From: Piper betle
Lineage: Eukaryota; Streptophyta; Magnoliopsida; Piperales; Piperaceae
DNA: 64,000 bases
Direction of reading: 5' to 3'
Assembly: GCA_033002965.1 (NCBI GenBank)
Contig: JAURVB010014456.1
Span: 1 to 64,000, forward strand
Shown: positions 41,401 to 53,361 of the stretch, piece after piece
Layout: the number at the start of each line of letters is the position of its first letter
Numbering within the stretch: position 1 is the stretch's first letter
The notes under the pieces: model-generated
Seen by the model: the letters and a program-made list of their open reading frames with translations, nothing else
Told to the model about the DNA's origin: nothing
The model's database searches: none
Translations under genes and position numbers: made by a program

Positions 41401-43779
41401 AGAGCGAAAAAGCAACTACAAAATGGCACATCCGGGGTTATCAAACTCAAAACTTTTGTGACCTACAATAGTTGTAATATCCAGTTTACACAAATTAAAC
41501 AAAGCTTATCACCATTTACACCATAGACCAGCATCAAAACTTCATTATACAGATTCTTCTTGCATAAAAAATATGCGTGAAGAAAAAATTGACAACAATG
41601 TACATCTGGCTAATTAATGCCAAAACAAGGATGTTTCAGCTAGATTACAAAATTAAGGAAAATATTATCCCAACGACTATGCACATGAGTTTCAAATGCA
41701 CGCAATATTTCAATTTCAACAATGTCAATTTGATTCAATATGAAGTAGCATATGCATTCATGAAAATATTAGAGATCATATACTAACCGCGAAGATGTTG
41801 CATTTGCTTCTGTGCTTTCTGTTTTACGCCTACTATTGCCAAGATTTAGAAGTAAAAGTATTTTGTCAGCGGATCGCACCTGGTCACACAAAAGTTATTC
41901 ATGACTATCAATAAGACTATTATCAAAAAGAGGGAAATAAAAGAACAGGTATAAAATAAAATTGGATAATTCACTGATGAACTGAACTTGTCTGTCCACC
42001 TTATGTATCCCTATTTTCTCTCAGTTAGCAAAATTTAGGAACTGCCGGCATTTTAGAATAACAATGACTTTGTCCTCAACTCAGCACCGAGTAACTATAG
42101 TTATAGACAACAATTAGCGACAACAGTCATTGCTATTTGACCATCTAAATCCATTTGCACGTATATTTAGCCAACCTGGTTGGCAGATAAAATGGTGCTT
42201 GGCATAATGACAAGTTGGAATCTTCATTAGCTTAGTATAAATTCACAACATCAGCAATTGAGTCATGGAAGCAGAACTTGTGGAAAGTGCAAACGAAATA
42301 GAAAAGCAACCTTTATTGATCTAGGCCCGGCCACAGCAATTCCTCTCACTGGATCCTCACGAAGCTCCAAATGAGCTGAATTTTTTGCCAGCAAGTCATA
42401 GATAACCTGCAACTCAGAGAGTAATGACGTCATACATTTGTGTTGTCTGTCAAATACCAGTTTCAAGTTCCACTACAAGTGATACCTATAAATGAAAATG
42501 CACACCTACTTCATTGTACACTTCTAGGTAGGAGCAAGCAAGTTCAAACTCATCAGAGCTGTCATCCTCTTTTATAAGATCAAATAAAAGGCGCATGCTA
42601 AAAACCATAAGCCCAGGATCTTTTGGGATTCCAACTATTGTATACGTTTTTCCGCTGACAAGAAAATAGCAAAAGATCCCCATTAAATTCTGCAGCACTA
42701 AAAATTTCAAATTCAAGTACAGCATTCTATCCCTTTCCAGGGCACCATCCGCAATTCAGGTCAACTAGGTATAGGTCATCAGTCCACACAACAGAAAAGA
42801 GACATGTTTTTATGTTGTATGCTTTTCCTGACACAACACTAGATAGAAAGAAATTAAAATTAGATGAAGCTTTAACACCATTTTCATTATATCTTTAATA
42901 GGCCCAACACCAATAATATGATTTTCCCTAAAGAGTGGAACTTAGGGTTGGTTTTTTTATACAAGTCCCATTCCTATGTTTTATAGAAGGTAAAACATTT
43001 GTTAAGATTTTTTATTGAAAGAAACCTTGTCCCATTCTAAGCGAGAAACTGCAATTATAATTAGTAAAATTAAGTTTCAACTGCCAAAAAAAATTGCATA
43101 ATAAGATAAAACCCAATATTTATTTACAAGAAGGTAGTTTGTCTCTTTCTAGTAATTTTTCAACTTAGTTAAAAGAAAAATAATGAGCTAGCCAATACCT
43201 TCCCGTTGAACCATAGGCAAATACAGTTGCATTGAGACCTTGAAGGACACCAGTAATAGTTGAGGAAACACTTTTTCTGTACACATCCTGTTAAAATAAC
43301 AATACGTTAGGAGGGACAGGGATACTTTATTGCAAAAAGGATGTATTTAACATTTCAAGCTCGACAGAGACTGGTGCATAAATTTGATGATTCAAGCATC
43401 CATTCGCACTACTAAATAGGTATATTAAGAAAGAGAAATTTAAAATGCATGCTTTTTTCTGCTTAAAAAATTGCACATGAAAATTAAATCCACCTCATTG
43501 GTACATTCAGGGCCAAATGCATAATCAAATGAGTATCTCCTCCCCTTAGTGAGGTTTTGGATGCGATCAAGATAATCCTTTTCCAGGTCAGGATCCAGTA
43601 CAGTGATGTCCTAGCATAAGGATCATAAAATGAATGTATTCTAATGTGCGTGCTCATGATTAAGGATGAGATAACAGATGATAACTGAGAAACCACTTTA
43701 CATTCTTATTTGTCAATTGAATAATATTCCGACTTCTTCGCCGTTCTTCCTCAGTTAATGGTCTACAGTTTACAGCTAC
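38470..43779 (-). pseudogene. Kinesin-8 family motor, interior lost
   Basis: Motor exons on the minus strand: 43702-43779 (VAVNCRPLTEEERRRSRNII), 43494-43610, 43199-43287, 42510-42654, 42311-42406, 41788-41879, 41154-41255, 40864-41010, 40698-40782. The P-loop GSTGSGKT, switch I region (NATSSR), switch II DLAGSERASET and [20 protein letters not shown] are present. Kinesin-8 motors walk to and destabilise microtubule plus ends. After [20 protein letters not shown] an in-frame stop appears (40698-40700), and the final motor helix (usually ...NTLKYADRA), neck and most of the coiled coil are missing. A retroelement (39041-40690) occupies the gap. A later coiled-coil exon survives (38889-39001: KEKHRHELQEMVDKAI, then ILNQYRLL after a -1 shift near 38921-38926), as may a C-terminal piece (38470-38703). 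Other defects: AA instead of AG at the 41255 acceptor and a GC donor at 41153. N-terminal exons are uncertain. Confidence 0.8.
39041..40690. mobile_element. LTR-type retroelement sequence within the kinesin-8 locus
   Basis: Starts TGTAACACC at 39041, 40 bases from a surviving kinesin exon acceptor. It shares ordered landmarks with the reverse complement of 1-2234 (see that entry). The right part (40420-40690) is a series of TTTCGAGC/CGAGCC-rich words like those at 2900-3400, so two elements may be joined. No gag/pol reading frame is visible. The right boundary is approximate. Confidence 0.6.
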
Positions 43780-45516
43780 CTGCAATTGACCATGCAGAAA
43801 AGACCAAACAAGTATGACGGCACCTTCCTAAAAGCAACAGAAGCATGAAAATATAATCAGAGAGTGCAAAACTCGCCGAGAGAGTAGTAGATTGCCTGGA
43901 TGCTGGAGCTCTACATATCAGCTTAGCATTTGTATCAGAAAAACCAAGCTCCTCTATATCAACCTCACACTGACTACAAAAAATTCGATCAAGTACGCTG
44001 CTAAAAAACCAGAGTCCAACCTACCCACCTACCAACAAAAACGCATTGAAATCTTTTAACAAATGACCTTTTAAAAATAAAAAAATCTCTACAATTTTTG
44101 GCTCAGAAAAATCAATGCGACTTCCTACTTGTGATCTTAAACTATCCTAGCTAGTCTCCCCCACAATAAGATAGCTGGTCCAGTCCGAAAACTACCCTCG
44201 CCGGCCCCAAACCATTCACATCCCTTCAACAAAAGCAACAACAAAAACCTTCCAAACCATTTCCTCCCAACCGCACCACAAATGCCCCTACCCTCCCACA
44301 CCCCCATTCCTCCACCCAAAGTTGAACCTTTGATCCTTCTAAAAACACACACAAAGATACCAAAAACTCCCGGCCAATAACCGTCCCCACCAACCAAAAA
44401 ATTAATAATACTAACAGAAAAAAAAATGAAACAAGAAATAAAAATCAAAAGGGCACACAGGAATATCTATCTAGCTCACACACTGTGACCAGAGACCAAC
44501 GAACCGTTATCGCAATTCGGGAGCCCAGGGATCCACACGACCAACCATTAATGAGAATGTGAACAGAAGTTTTCAATAATTTTTCTACCCAAATTTAAAT
44601 TATCATTTTGCCATGCAAAATTTTAATTATTGCCTTTTGCAAAGCACGTCATTAGCTAAATTTGGGTTTGGAAAATTTTAGTTTTTTGGAATTATATAAT
44701 GACAACCTTGATTTCCAGGGGTCCACTAACGTGATATCATGGACCCACAAATTAACATCGGCCACCTTGCGGCCTGAAAATATTTGTACATATAAGTGTA
44801 CGGAATAAAATTTATGTGCGTCCATATTTTTCGTGTAAATGGATTGTGAGATTCGCTTCGAAATTGACATATTCTAATTATATCAACTTAACTTAAAATT
44901 GATACTAGATAACCCTGTGTATGAACAGATGTGGCATGCGTTTTGGCGATTTACGAGTCAATCAGCACAAGAGGAAATTAGATCAAATAGGATATAATAT
45001 TTCTATCAATTACTTAGAAAAAAAGAAGAAGAAGAAATGCCGGTCGCCCATCTCGAATCTATTAATAGAATATAATTTAAAGGGAAGGGCCTCCCTATAA
45101 AATGAATTAATGGTGTTTTTTAAGTCACGAAATTGCTAATTTCCATGCATTTAGTGCTATTTCATTAAAAAAGATCCTAAAACTTGCAACTAAAACAGCT
45201 ATAGGCTTGGGAAACAAACTAAGACATCTCTGCCATAATATCGGCATACATAAACTAAATACCCCCCAAAAGGATTTTTCTTTAAACTAGACAAGCAAGC
45301 ACCTCTGTCTTGAATGTCAATATTGTTAATACGTGTTGATTAAATGATAAAAATAAATAGCTAAATCTTATCTTCATTTTTATTTTTTTATGAAATATAA
45401 TATTTTCTCCTCCTATTTTAATTAAATAATAATAATAAATAAATAAATAGAACCTCGTAGGTGCACCCAATGCATGCAGGACGCTTGCTGTCAATGTCTG
45501 GGGGCCTCTTGTCTGG
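43780..45516. other. Possible kinesin 5' region, then spacer
   Basis: 43870-43985 (minus strand) reads as an open acidic segment after an AG (CEVDIEELGFSDTNAKL) and could be an N-terminal kinesin exon, but no matching donor phase was fixed. 44130-44450 is C-rich with shadow ORFs. The rest is AT-rich without features. Confidence 0.35.
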
Positions 45517-45660
45517 TCATGAAAAGAAAAATTTTTAGCTCTGCCCGGGAGCGACGCCGGTAGAAACGCCGTGCGTTGATTCCCGGGATGATCGACGGTA
45601 GACGTACGGCGTCTCCACCGGCGTCGTTCCCGGGCGGAGCTAAATATGGTTCTCATGAAA
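45517..45660. repeat. GC-rich foldback (long inverted repeat)
   Basis: Core arms 45535-45576 and 45602-45643 are 42 bp each and pair at 37 positions. All five mismatches are transitions, three of them G-U compatible in the + transcript. The loop is 25 bases and itself contains TTCCCGGGA. Weaker pairing extends outward to TCATGA at both ends (about 45517 and 45660). It sits as a GC island in AT-rich DNA. It looks like a small foldback MITE. A hairpin RNA precursor is possible but nothing proves transcription. Confidence 0.8.
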
Positions 45661-45689
45661 ACAGAGAGATGAAAAAATAAATAGACCAT

Positions 45690-47189
45690 CTTTCGTGTGA
45701 TCTTAAATGGACCAATCGGATCATGTGTTTTGTGTGGGTCCGATACCGCCCCTACACACCCGACACCAATACATTAATTTAGGTATATACATTAATATTT
45801 TTAAAAATATTTATATTAAATATTTTCTAATAAATAATAAATAAAAATAACCATTTAAATGTTCTAAAACATTAATCTCGTGGATTTTCTTGTTATAATT
45901 AGAATAAAATTTGATTTTATTTCTGAGTTAAATACATAATAACTTTATTATCTGATTTGCTAATTTTTTTAAGAAGAATTATTTAAAAAGAACACATGCA
46001 TATAGAAAATAAAATATTATAATATATATGGATAATGATAGTTAAGGAAAAATATTTTAATTGCAATTAAATCTTTTAAATATTAGAATGCAACTATAAT
46101 AAGTTCATTAATTTAAGAAAATTAAACTCTTTTAGATACAAGCATAGAACTACAATAAGTTAAATAGTTAAAAGAAAATTAAGGCAGTCCCAAAGACGCA
46201 AATATAATAAATATAGTAAATAAAGAAGGCAGTCAAACCCTGTAGAGTTTCCGGTAAGAAAAAATAACGACTAAACCTCAAATAGAGTAGAGAGGTTTGC
46301 CCAAGCGTGTGTGGCTTCTCCCGACCAAAAGTCTATTGGGAGGAGCTAAACAGCTTAAGAGTGGTCCATTAATTTCCCTTTAGTTGAAGTGGCTAAGTGC
46401 TTGATCTTGCCTTAAGGGGTATTTTATATAAGTAATAATTAAAATAAGTATTCTTATTTATATTTTAATTCAAGCTCATAATCTCATTTTATTGTCTAAA
46501 TTATATAAATGATTAATCAAGTTTATAAAAATACATGTATTCAAATATATTTACTCATATATTTTCATTAAATATTTGATATTTTTGCTCAAGTCAATAC
46601 GTGCTAGGTTTTAACAAATCAGATATGTATCAATGATACGGCAAGCTATGAATATGAAGATAAACATGATCTTACTTCATTAAATAGCCGTGATGGTTAA
46701 AGTTGACAAATTATAATTTTGGAGGTAATAATTTTGATATTATCTGTGCAAAGAAGGGTTGGGACTGCTGTGTTACCTATATAGCTTTTTCTTTAAAAAG
46801 TGGACGTAATCTGGGAAAAAAATAGGCGACTGCCACTCGCGGTGCAGCCAAAATATGGCCGACCCCCATCCAAAAATAAGAGAGCAACTAAATATGGCCG
46901 CTCAGGTCAGATGTCAATTCCCGTAAGAGCAATTAAGGTCGGTGTTATTTGTTCGTATTGCGTGAGTGTGAATGTGTCATGTTTGTTAGATTAGGAATGG
47001 CTTCGAGGGAAAAAAGGAATCAACAATGATAATTTAACATTCATATACGTAAACAGAAATTTCCAACATTACCAAACAAAAAGACGGGTAAACAAGACAA
47101 ATTACATAAACAGCAGGGAGGATTTCAAGCTGGGAACTGAATAAAAATGAAATTGAACCGAGACCAAAAGGGAAAAGAATTTACAGCTG
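45690..47189. other. AT-rich intergenic, no gene seen
   Basis: No coding signal or clear element. 46800-46994 is an open frame without recognisable content. Confidence 0.5.
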
Positions 47190-47307
47190 TTAGATGGACA
47201 TAGTTCCATCAATCCTATGCTCATCAAGCGAGGACCCCGTAATTGATCTTTCAACGGGGACAGTACCATGGTCGGCTTCTTCGTGGAACCATAGTTGAAT
47301 AACATCC
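47190..47307 (-). CDS. Orphan terminal exon, unidentified gene
   Basis: After an acceptor-like TATTAG on the minus strand, 39 codons read without interruption to TAA: DVIQLWFHEEADHGTVPVER, then SITGSSLDEHRIDGTMSI. The composition looks protein-like (balanced, amphipathic, no low complexity) and unlike neighbouring shadow frames. No upstream exon was found in the next kilobases, which hold transposon remnants. I do not recognise the family. It could be a stranded last exon of a broken gene, or chance. Confidence 0.35.
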
Positions 47308-48778
47308 CTAATATTGGACATCGATTACAGTAATAACAAATATGTGAGAAAGAAAAATAAGATCCGAGAAATAAGATAAAACAAATACAAAAAAACATAG
47401 AGAATCAACGGTGAAAACCCTCTTATTGAAAGTTGAAAAGACCCCACGAATATAATAAAAAATTCACTATTTTAATTGAAGATTCTAATTTCAAACTCAT
47501 GGAGACGTAAAATAATATCACTTACCCAACTATTATAATTAAGAACCCAAGATTTATCTATCATCGACACTTCATATAGAATCACACCAGTGAATAAGGT
47601 CACCTTCTCTTTTCTTATCTCTTTTTTCTCTCATTTTTACTACTTCTCTCTCTTGTCCACACTCTCAAGAATGAGGCCTAACCCTCGAGAATGAGACCAA
47701 AAGAGCTTTTATAGAGTTATTTTGAGTCTCTCTATATGTAATGACGATTCAACAAATAGTCACCATGATTTCATATTTCGGGACTTCTTTTGGTATTCCT
47801 AAGGCTTCCTTTAATATTTCGAATGACAATGAGCTACATATGATTAACATTTATGGGCACAAATCATAGCTGAAAAAATCGGCCGATTAAAATCGGATCG
47901 AGAATCGGTCGATTCAGGCCAATTTTCAACCCGAGTCGACGAATCAATCGAGTCTAGCAGGGGGAGCAAGGGGTTCAGCGGAGCAGCGACAGGCTATAGG
48001 GGACGGCAACACCAGGGCGGGGGAGACATAGGGGGGCCACGAGGTAGGGAGGAGATTTAGCACCAGGGGACAGATCTAGTGGGGAGGACCAGGGGGGGCG
48101 GGAGGGAGTTGAAGATCTGGCGCGGGGGTGGGGCGGTGGGGGGAGATTTGGCACCAGGGTGGGGGGAGGCGAGGGCGCGGGGCAGTGGGGAGTGGCGAGG
48201 ATGCGGGGTGGCAAGGGGGTGGACGGGGTGGGGGGAGGGGGGTGAGTTTTGATGGCAAGGGTGGCCGGATGTGGGATGGGGAGTAGCCGGGTGCCTGGAG
48301 GACCAGGCAAGCGATGTGAGATGGGGGAGCGGGCTGACCAGGGGTAGTTTACACAATTGTCAAAAATAATAGGTGGCATTCTCGTAATTAAAAGTTGACT
48401 CAATTATGACTCAAATAAAAAATAATAACTAAATTCAAATAATTTTAAAAAATATAAAAATATTATAAAATATAATACACATCGTACTATAAAAACGACA
48501 TCAAAATGATATGTTCTATAATTAATAACTTACTGATTTTGACTAAGTTAAAATTTTTGTATATGACCGATTTAGACCGATTAAACTGAACCGATTCTTA
48601 ACTGATTTAGACCAATTCGATCCGATTCAATAACCCCCTCGAAAATCGATTCAGACACCAATTCTGATTTTTGCAACTATGGTATAAATATTAATAATCT
48701 CCTACTTAGAGTCTGATTAGAACTCATCAGCCCTGATCTTCCCTTACTTGTTGGCCGCATAAGTCTACTACTTACATG
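47308..48778. other. Degraded transposon sequence with embedded G-rich block
   Basis: Lies just downstream (in minus sense) of the copia RNase H remnant, and probably contains its 3' region and LTR debris. The stretch around 48680-48720 (AATAATCTCCTACTTAGAGTC) resembles the segment that follows copia integrase/RNase H genes. LTR boundaries could not be defined. Confidence 0.4.
47975..48345. repeat. Second G-rich low-complexity block
   Basis: GGGG-rich on the + strand (GGTGGGGGG, GGGGTGGGG, CAGGGTGGGGGG). Three overlapping Pro-rich minus-strand frames are composition artefacts. Composition is similar to 2241-2640 but the unit differs (GGGGTGG against GGGGCAGGGGC). Confidence 0.8.
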
Positions 48779-49220
48779 TTAGTACAAGTTCACAAGAGTT
48801 GAACAGAGACTCAACTTTTGTCCCTCCATTGGTTTGGTTAGCATGTCCACCGGGTTATTTTTGCCATCAATCTTCTCCAACTTTAATTTACATTCTTCTA
48901 ATAGAGATTTGATAAAATGATACCTTATTAAATATGTTTCGTTCTTGAATGAAATGCTGAATTTTTCAGGATGGCACTTTACTATCACTAAACAAAATGG
49001 AATCACCTAACTCATAAATTAAAATTTTTACCTAAATGTACTTCTTGTTAGCCTCTTTAACAATTACATATTTAGTTTCAGTTGAAGATAGAACAATTAT
49101 TTTTTACAATTTTGAAACCCAACTCATTGTAGTTCCACCAACTCTAAAAATGTAATCGGATGTACTCCTTCCATTGTCCCTATCTCCAGCATGATCCGAG
49201 TCTACATAACCTTTGAATTA
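48779..49220 (-). mobile_element. Ty1/copia RNase H remnant
   Basis: Minus-strand reading shows the copia RNase H landmarks GYVDSDHAGDRDNGRSTSDY, LSSTETKYV and, after stops and a shift, YHFIKSLLEECKLKLEKIDG with NPVDMLTKPMEGQ. Internal stop codons show it is dead. No matching LTR pair or other pol domains were found. Confidence 0.85.
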
Positions 49221-51036
49221 TTTTTAAAATTATTCCCTTTGAATCGGAAATATGGATAATAGTCCCTAGCATCATAAATTTTGGTTAATTACACCTTTTT
49301 TCGTAAAATTTTCTTTATTATTTATACCTCACTTTTTTAGATTTTGCTTTTTTGAATATTTTCTCTCCAAAATTTTATTTTTATTTTTTATAATGGGTTA
49401 ATCCCATCTCGTGCTTATAAGTACTTATATATGTAAGAAATAGTTGTCCATTATATATTATGAAAAAGTATGATTTTTAATTTTTTGTTTTAGGAACTTA
49501 TTGATTAATGATTTTTCCAATAAGCTTAGTGCGTTTTCTTATATGAATTGTTATAAATTTTGATATTTATTCCTTTGTTTTTACAAGAAGAAATTAATTT
49601 ATATATATATATATATATTAATTTTTTATAGTTTAGATGATTTCATAATATATTAGGTTCATAGTTAAATTAACTTTAAATAAAAACTTTATTTTAAAAA
49701 TTATTAACTTGGCTATTTTTATGTTTAATAATTATAATATTAATTTATTTGTAAAGACAAAACCCGCGTGAGAGCAGTAAAGTATGAAAAGTAATAGAAT
49801 TTAAAGAATTTTAACTTGGAGCCCAATTCGCTATCATGGGCCTAGATGCTCCGAGCCTCCGATCATCCAAGGCGAAATTGACAGGACCAAGAGTTTGCGG
49901 CCCCGCTCTGTTAGTCAGCCATGATCAATGCATATACGGCATATGTCAAAATGGCGTTTTCAATCGAATTTATAAGAAAATACTTTGGCGTGTCAATGTA
50001 TTTTTCTTGGAAAATAGAAAAATAATAAAGAAAAAAAGCAAAAGGCATTTTTATTTTTATAGTGGATGGCGTACAATTATTCCCTTCGAAGGTTTATACC
50101 CGGGAATTATCCACTGTACTGTGATTCTGTGAACCTTTCTTGTTTGCGAGCCTTAAAAAGATGCCGCATCCGACGAGAATATCCGTCTGTCTGTAGCTGG
50201 ACGGACAGTAAAAATATAGTCCACAAAGCACGCATACTCATCACAATCAATAACACTCATGATATTGAAAAAACAAAGATAGATACATTGAAATTAGTTT
50301 TGAAATAAAAAAATAGTGCAAAAAAGAACTCGTTCCCAATAATCATCACGACGCCCGGTGGCCTTCTATGTTCGCCCTTACTGAATTTGCAACAATGCAC
50401 CGTCATTACTGGTCTTCATATATGTGCTCTAAATTATAATTTTATCTATTTATTTAATTCATATTCTTTTGATATTAAGTCGAGCGTACCGAGGAGAACG
50501 TCGTGGCTTGAATTGTTCTGGACATAGAAGGCTTCATTCTCCGGTGTTTTGATAGTGGAAGTCGTGTCCCATTTTGATGATCAGACAATTTCTAAACCTC
50601 GTCATTTGCTTTTTTGTTCTTAATCGCCCTAATAAAAAGCCAAATGCGGGTGATAGCATTTAAAAGATTAGCCAAACATTTAAAGTCTCCATGATTTATT
50701 TCACAAGATCATATCATTGAAGCGACATTACAAACAGCAAAATTACAACACATCCCCCATCCTGTAACTCTCTCATGGGCAGCACCTAATTCCTACTAAT
50801 TAAGTTCCGTACCCCAGACAGCTTGCAAAGTCTGTTTTAATTTTTAACCAAGTCAAAGTCGAGCATAGCACGCCTTTGAAAAAAAAATCAGATAGAGTAA
50901 GCTAAAGAACTTGTTAGCAGATAAAGCTTAGGGGAAGACCAGTCAGATAGGTATATACGGTAAACACTTGAAGTTGTGGGAAAAATCTCGATCGCCACTT
51001 CGTTTTGGAAACGACTGCTCTTCATCTGAATTCGAC
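49221..51036. other. AT-rich spacer, no gene seen
   Basis: 49221-49800 is strongly AT-rich, with a (TA)n stretch near 49600. 49836-50308 has open frames without recognisable content. The right part should be the 3' UTR of the bHLH gene ending at 51037. Confidence 0.45.
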
Positions 51037-52525
51037 TCAGTCATCCAAATCGATCTCGAAACCCATTCTAAGGGCAGCCTTGTTCATTTGCTCCTTGAGC
51101 ATCTCGGCTGTTAAATTCGTCTGCTTCTTCAACTGCAAAACAACGAAGTTACCATCAATTCCAACCGACCAAAGTGGAGGCACGGTCAACTTCTTACGGC
51201 GATATTTTAGTTCTAATTCCAGTAACAAATGACGAAAGGCGATTACACTGATGAAAGAAGTAGTGATCATTTGATGGCTCTCCATCTCATGGGTCCAGGT
51301 GTGGGTCACAGTCGTCCCCAAGGACTCTATCATTCGTTGTACCTGCGCTGCAGCTCCACGAGCTTTCCCAAATACAACCTTCACCGAAATCGTCCGATCA
51401 TCCATCTCATCTGTCTCAATCTACAAAATGCCCAACAAATTTTTTTTTTCCTGGTGAGCAAACAGGGAAGCATTTACACCCCATTGACTCTGTGCAGTGG
51501 AGGACGATGCTTTCACTAATGAAGATACGACACATAAGAAAAAATAAATAGGGAATCACACCCACGCGACAGGGTCCAATAAAGAAACCTTATCGCTACC
51601 AACCAAGCAGATCAGTTGCAGCATAACCAGAGAGGGGAAGTACAGAAACAGACACCACCTATTGGAAGACAATTCTAACCCGCCAAACTAGGTATCGACC
51701 AAACTCAAAATTATTATTGGGAAAGTGCCCATTTCCTGGCTCGCCATTTTTTTACCCCTCAAAATTAAGGGTGGTTGGTGGCCCCTAAATAGATACAAGC
51801 ACAAGGGCCAACAAGTCCATCTTGGACTCTGGAGAGTGAGAACCATTTAGTTCACGTATAGATGGCATTGTTTATTACATGTTGTCCTCAGGATGGAGAG
51901 AATGGTGTTTAAACAAAATCAAATCCACTTGCAAACAACGAATTAAGTATGTGATCGAGGGCTTCTATGTACCTTAAATATATGATGGTGCCCATTTCCT
52001 GGCTCGCCATTTTTCTCCCCTCAAAATTAAGGGTGGGTTGGTGGCCCTAAATAGATACAAGTACAACTGCCAACAAGTCCATCTTGGACTTTGGGGGTGG
52101 GAGCCATTTAGCTCACATATAGACGGCATTGTTCATTACATGTTGTAATCAGGATGCAGAGAATGGAGTTTAAACAAAATCAAAGCCACTTGTCAACAAC
52201 GAATTAAGTATGTGATCGAGATCTTCTATGTACCTTAAATATATGATGGTGGTCGGAAGAGGCCTCCTCATGGGGTGGGGGGCTAATATCAGGGAGGTAA
52301 GGTTGGACTCTGAGCTCGCAGGGGATTGGTCGTGGCAGCGTTCCTGCTCCGCTATCTCACTCTTCACCTCATCAATCTCCCGGCGCAGATTCTGAATATA
52401 CGTTGCTGCGTCCATCAAAATCGACCTCTTGTCCATCTGTCAACATATTCCCGCCTTTTTCAAAAACATTTCTTTTCTTTGTAAACAATCAAACTATATA
52501 TACAAAAATCTCACATATACATGCC

Positions 52526-52573
<48 letters not shown>

Positions 52574-53295
52574 TAATGAACATAAACCAAATAAAAAAAG
52601 ACAGTGGAATCTGAATAGTACAAGTTGCACAAATAATTATAAATATTGAAGCGTTCAAGGAGATGGCTAATAGACGAATTATTAAAACAAGAACTAATAT
52701 AAAAAATTGCAAGATCTTAAACGTTCATCGGAAGTGATGCCATTTCAATGAATATTATATATATATAGATAGACACGCGAACCCGACCCGATTAAGATCA
52801 CCCGCCGCCAGCCGGCGAGGTTGATTGGAAAGAAAGATAGAAGATGTAGTTTTGAACCTTGGAGATGCAAGGTACGAGTGATCGGAGAGCTAGAAGCTGC
52901 TGGTTGAGCCGGCGCCGGCGGTTCCTCTCCGAGTGCAGGTTCTTGCAGCCGGCATTAATGCCTGGATAATCATCCAACTCATCCTCCACTGCCGTCCTCT
53001 TCTCCGCCCTCCTCTTCCGGCGCCGCACCTCGCCACAGCCGGAAACTCCTCCCTCCGCTGTCGAAGCAGGATTCGCCGGCCCCGACGGCGGCGAGGGCGA
53101 CTCTTCGTCCTCGAGCGAAAAGTCGAGCTCAATGGCCTCCAAGAATGAGCCATACTCCCTCGGGAGCGGAGAGAAGATCTGCGCCGAAGAGGCTGGGTAG
53201 GGGGTGGGATCAGCCAGGTCTCCGGTGGTGTCCATGGTGGCGCCGACGACGGAGTCCGGCAGCCAGAAGCTGAGGTCCTCCAGGTCCAGCTCCAT
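51037..53295 (-). CDS. bHLH transcription factor (class III-like)
   Basis: Exons on the minus strand: 52858-53295 (start chosen by comparison with the paralogue exon at 55029; an in-frame Met at 53361 is possible), about 52234-52436, 51247-51420 and 51037-51132. Exon 1 has an acidic N-terminus and the basic-helix 1 region CKNLHSERNRRRRLNQQLLA, LRSLVPCISK. Exon 2 begins MDKRSILMDAATYIQNLRRE (helix 2 and zipper-like extension). The last exons form an ACT-like domain (RTISVKVVFGKARGA, IESLGTTVTHT, NLTAEMLKEQMNKAALRMGF). The exon 3/4 intron is only 114 nt and in frame, so retention would add 38 residues. Exon 2 is 203 nt and ends in phase 2 while exon 3 needs phase 0, so one base is probably missing or the donor lies elsewhere. 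A 263-bp tandem duplication covers the donor. The target pathway is unknown. Confidence 0.82.
51725..52250. repeat. 263-bp tandem duplication covering a splice donor
   Basis: 51725-51987 and 51988-52250 are direct copies, diverged by roughly a tenth by eye (GTGCCCATTTCCTGGCTCGC ... ACCTTAAATATATGATGG). In minus sense the unit begins with the last 17 bases of bHLH exon 2 plus its GTACAT donor, so the donor exists twice, near 52233 and 51970. Confidence 0.9.
52529..52570. repeat. (TA)n microsatellite in bHLH intron 1
   Basis: About 42 bases of alternating A and T between exons 1 and 2. Confidence 0.95.
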
Positions 53296-53361
53296 TTCTC
53301 CGGCGCCATTTGCTAGGAGGAGCCCGTCCGTGTTTAATACTAAGCGATGCATCCGTGGCAC

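Noticed and set aside
47975..48403. Three overlapping Pro/Ser-rich minus-strand ORFs
   Set aside because: Composition artefact of the G-rich block.
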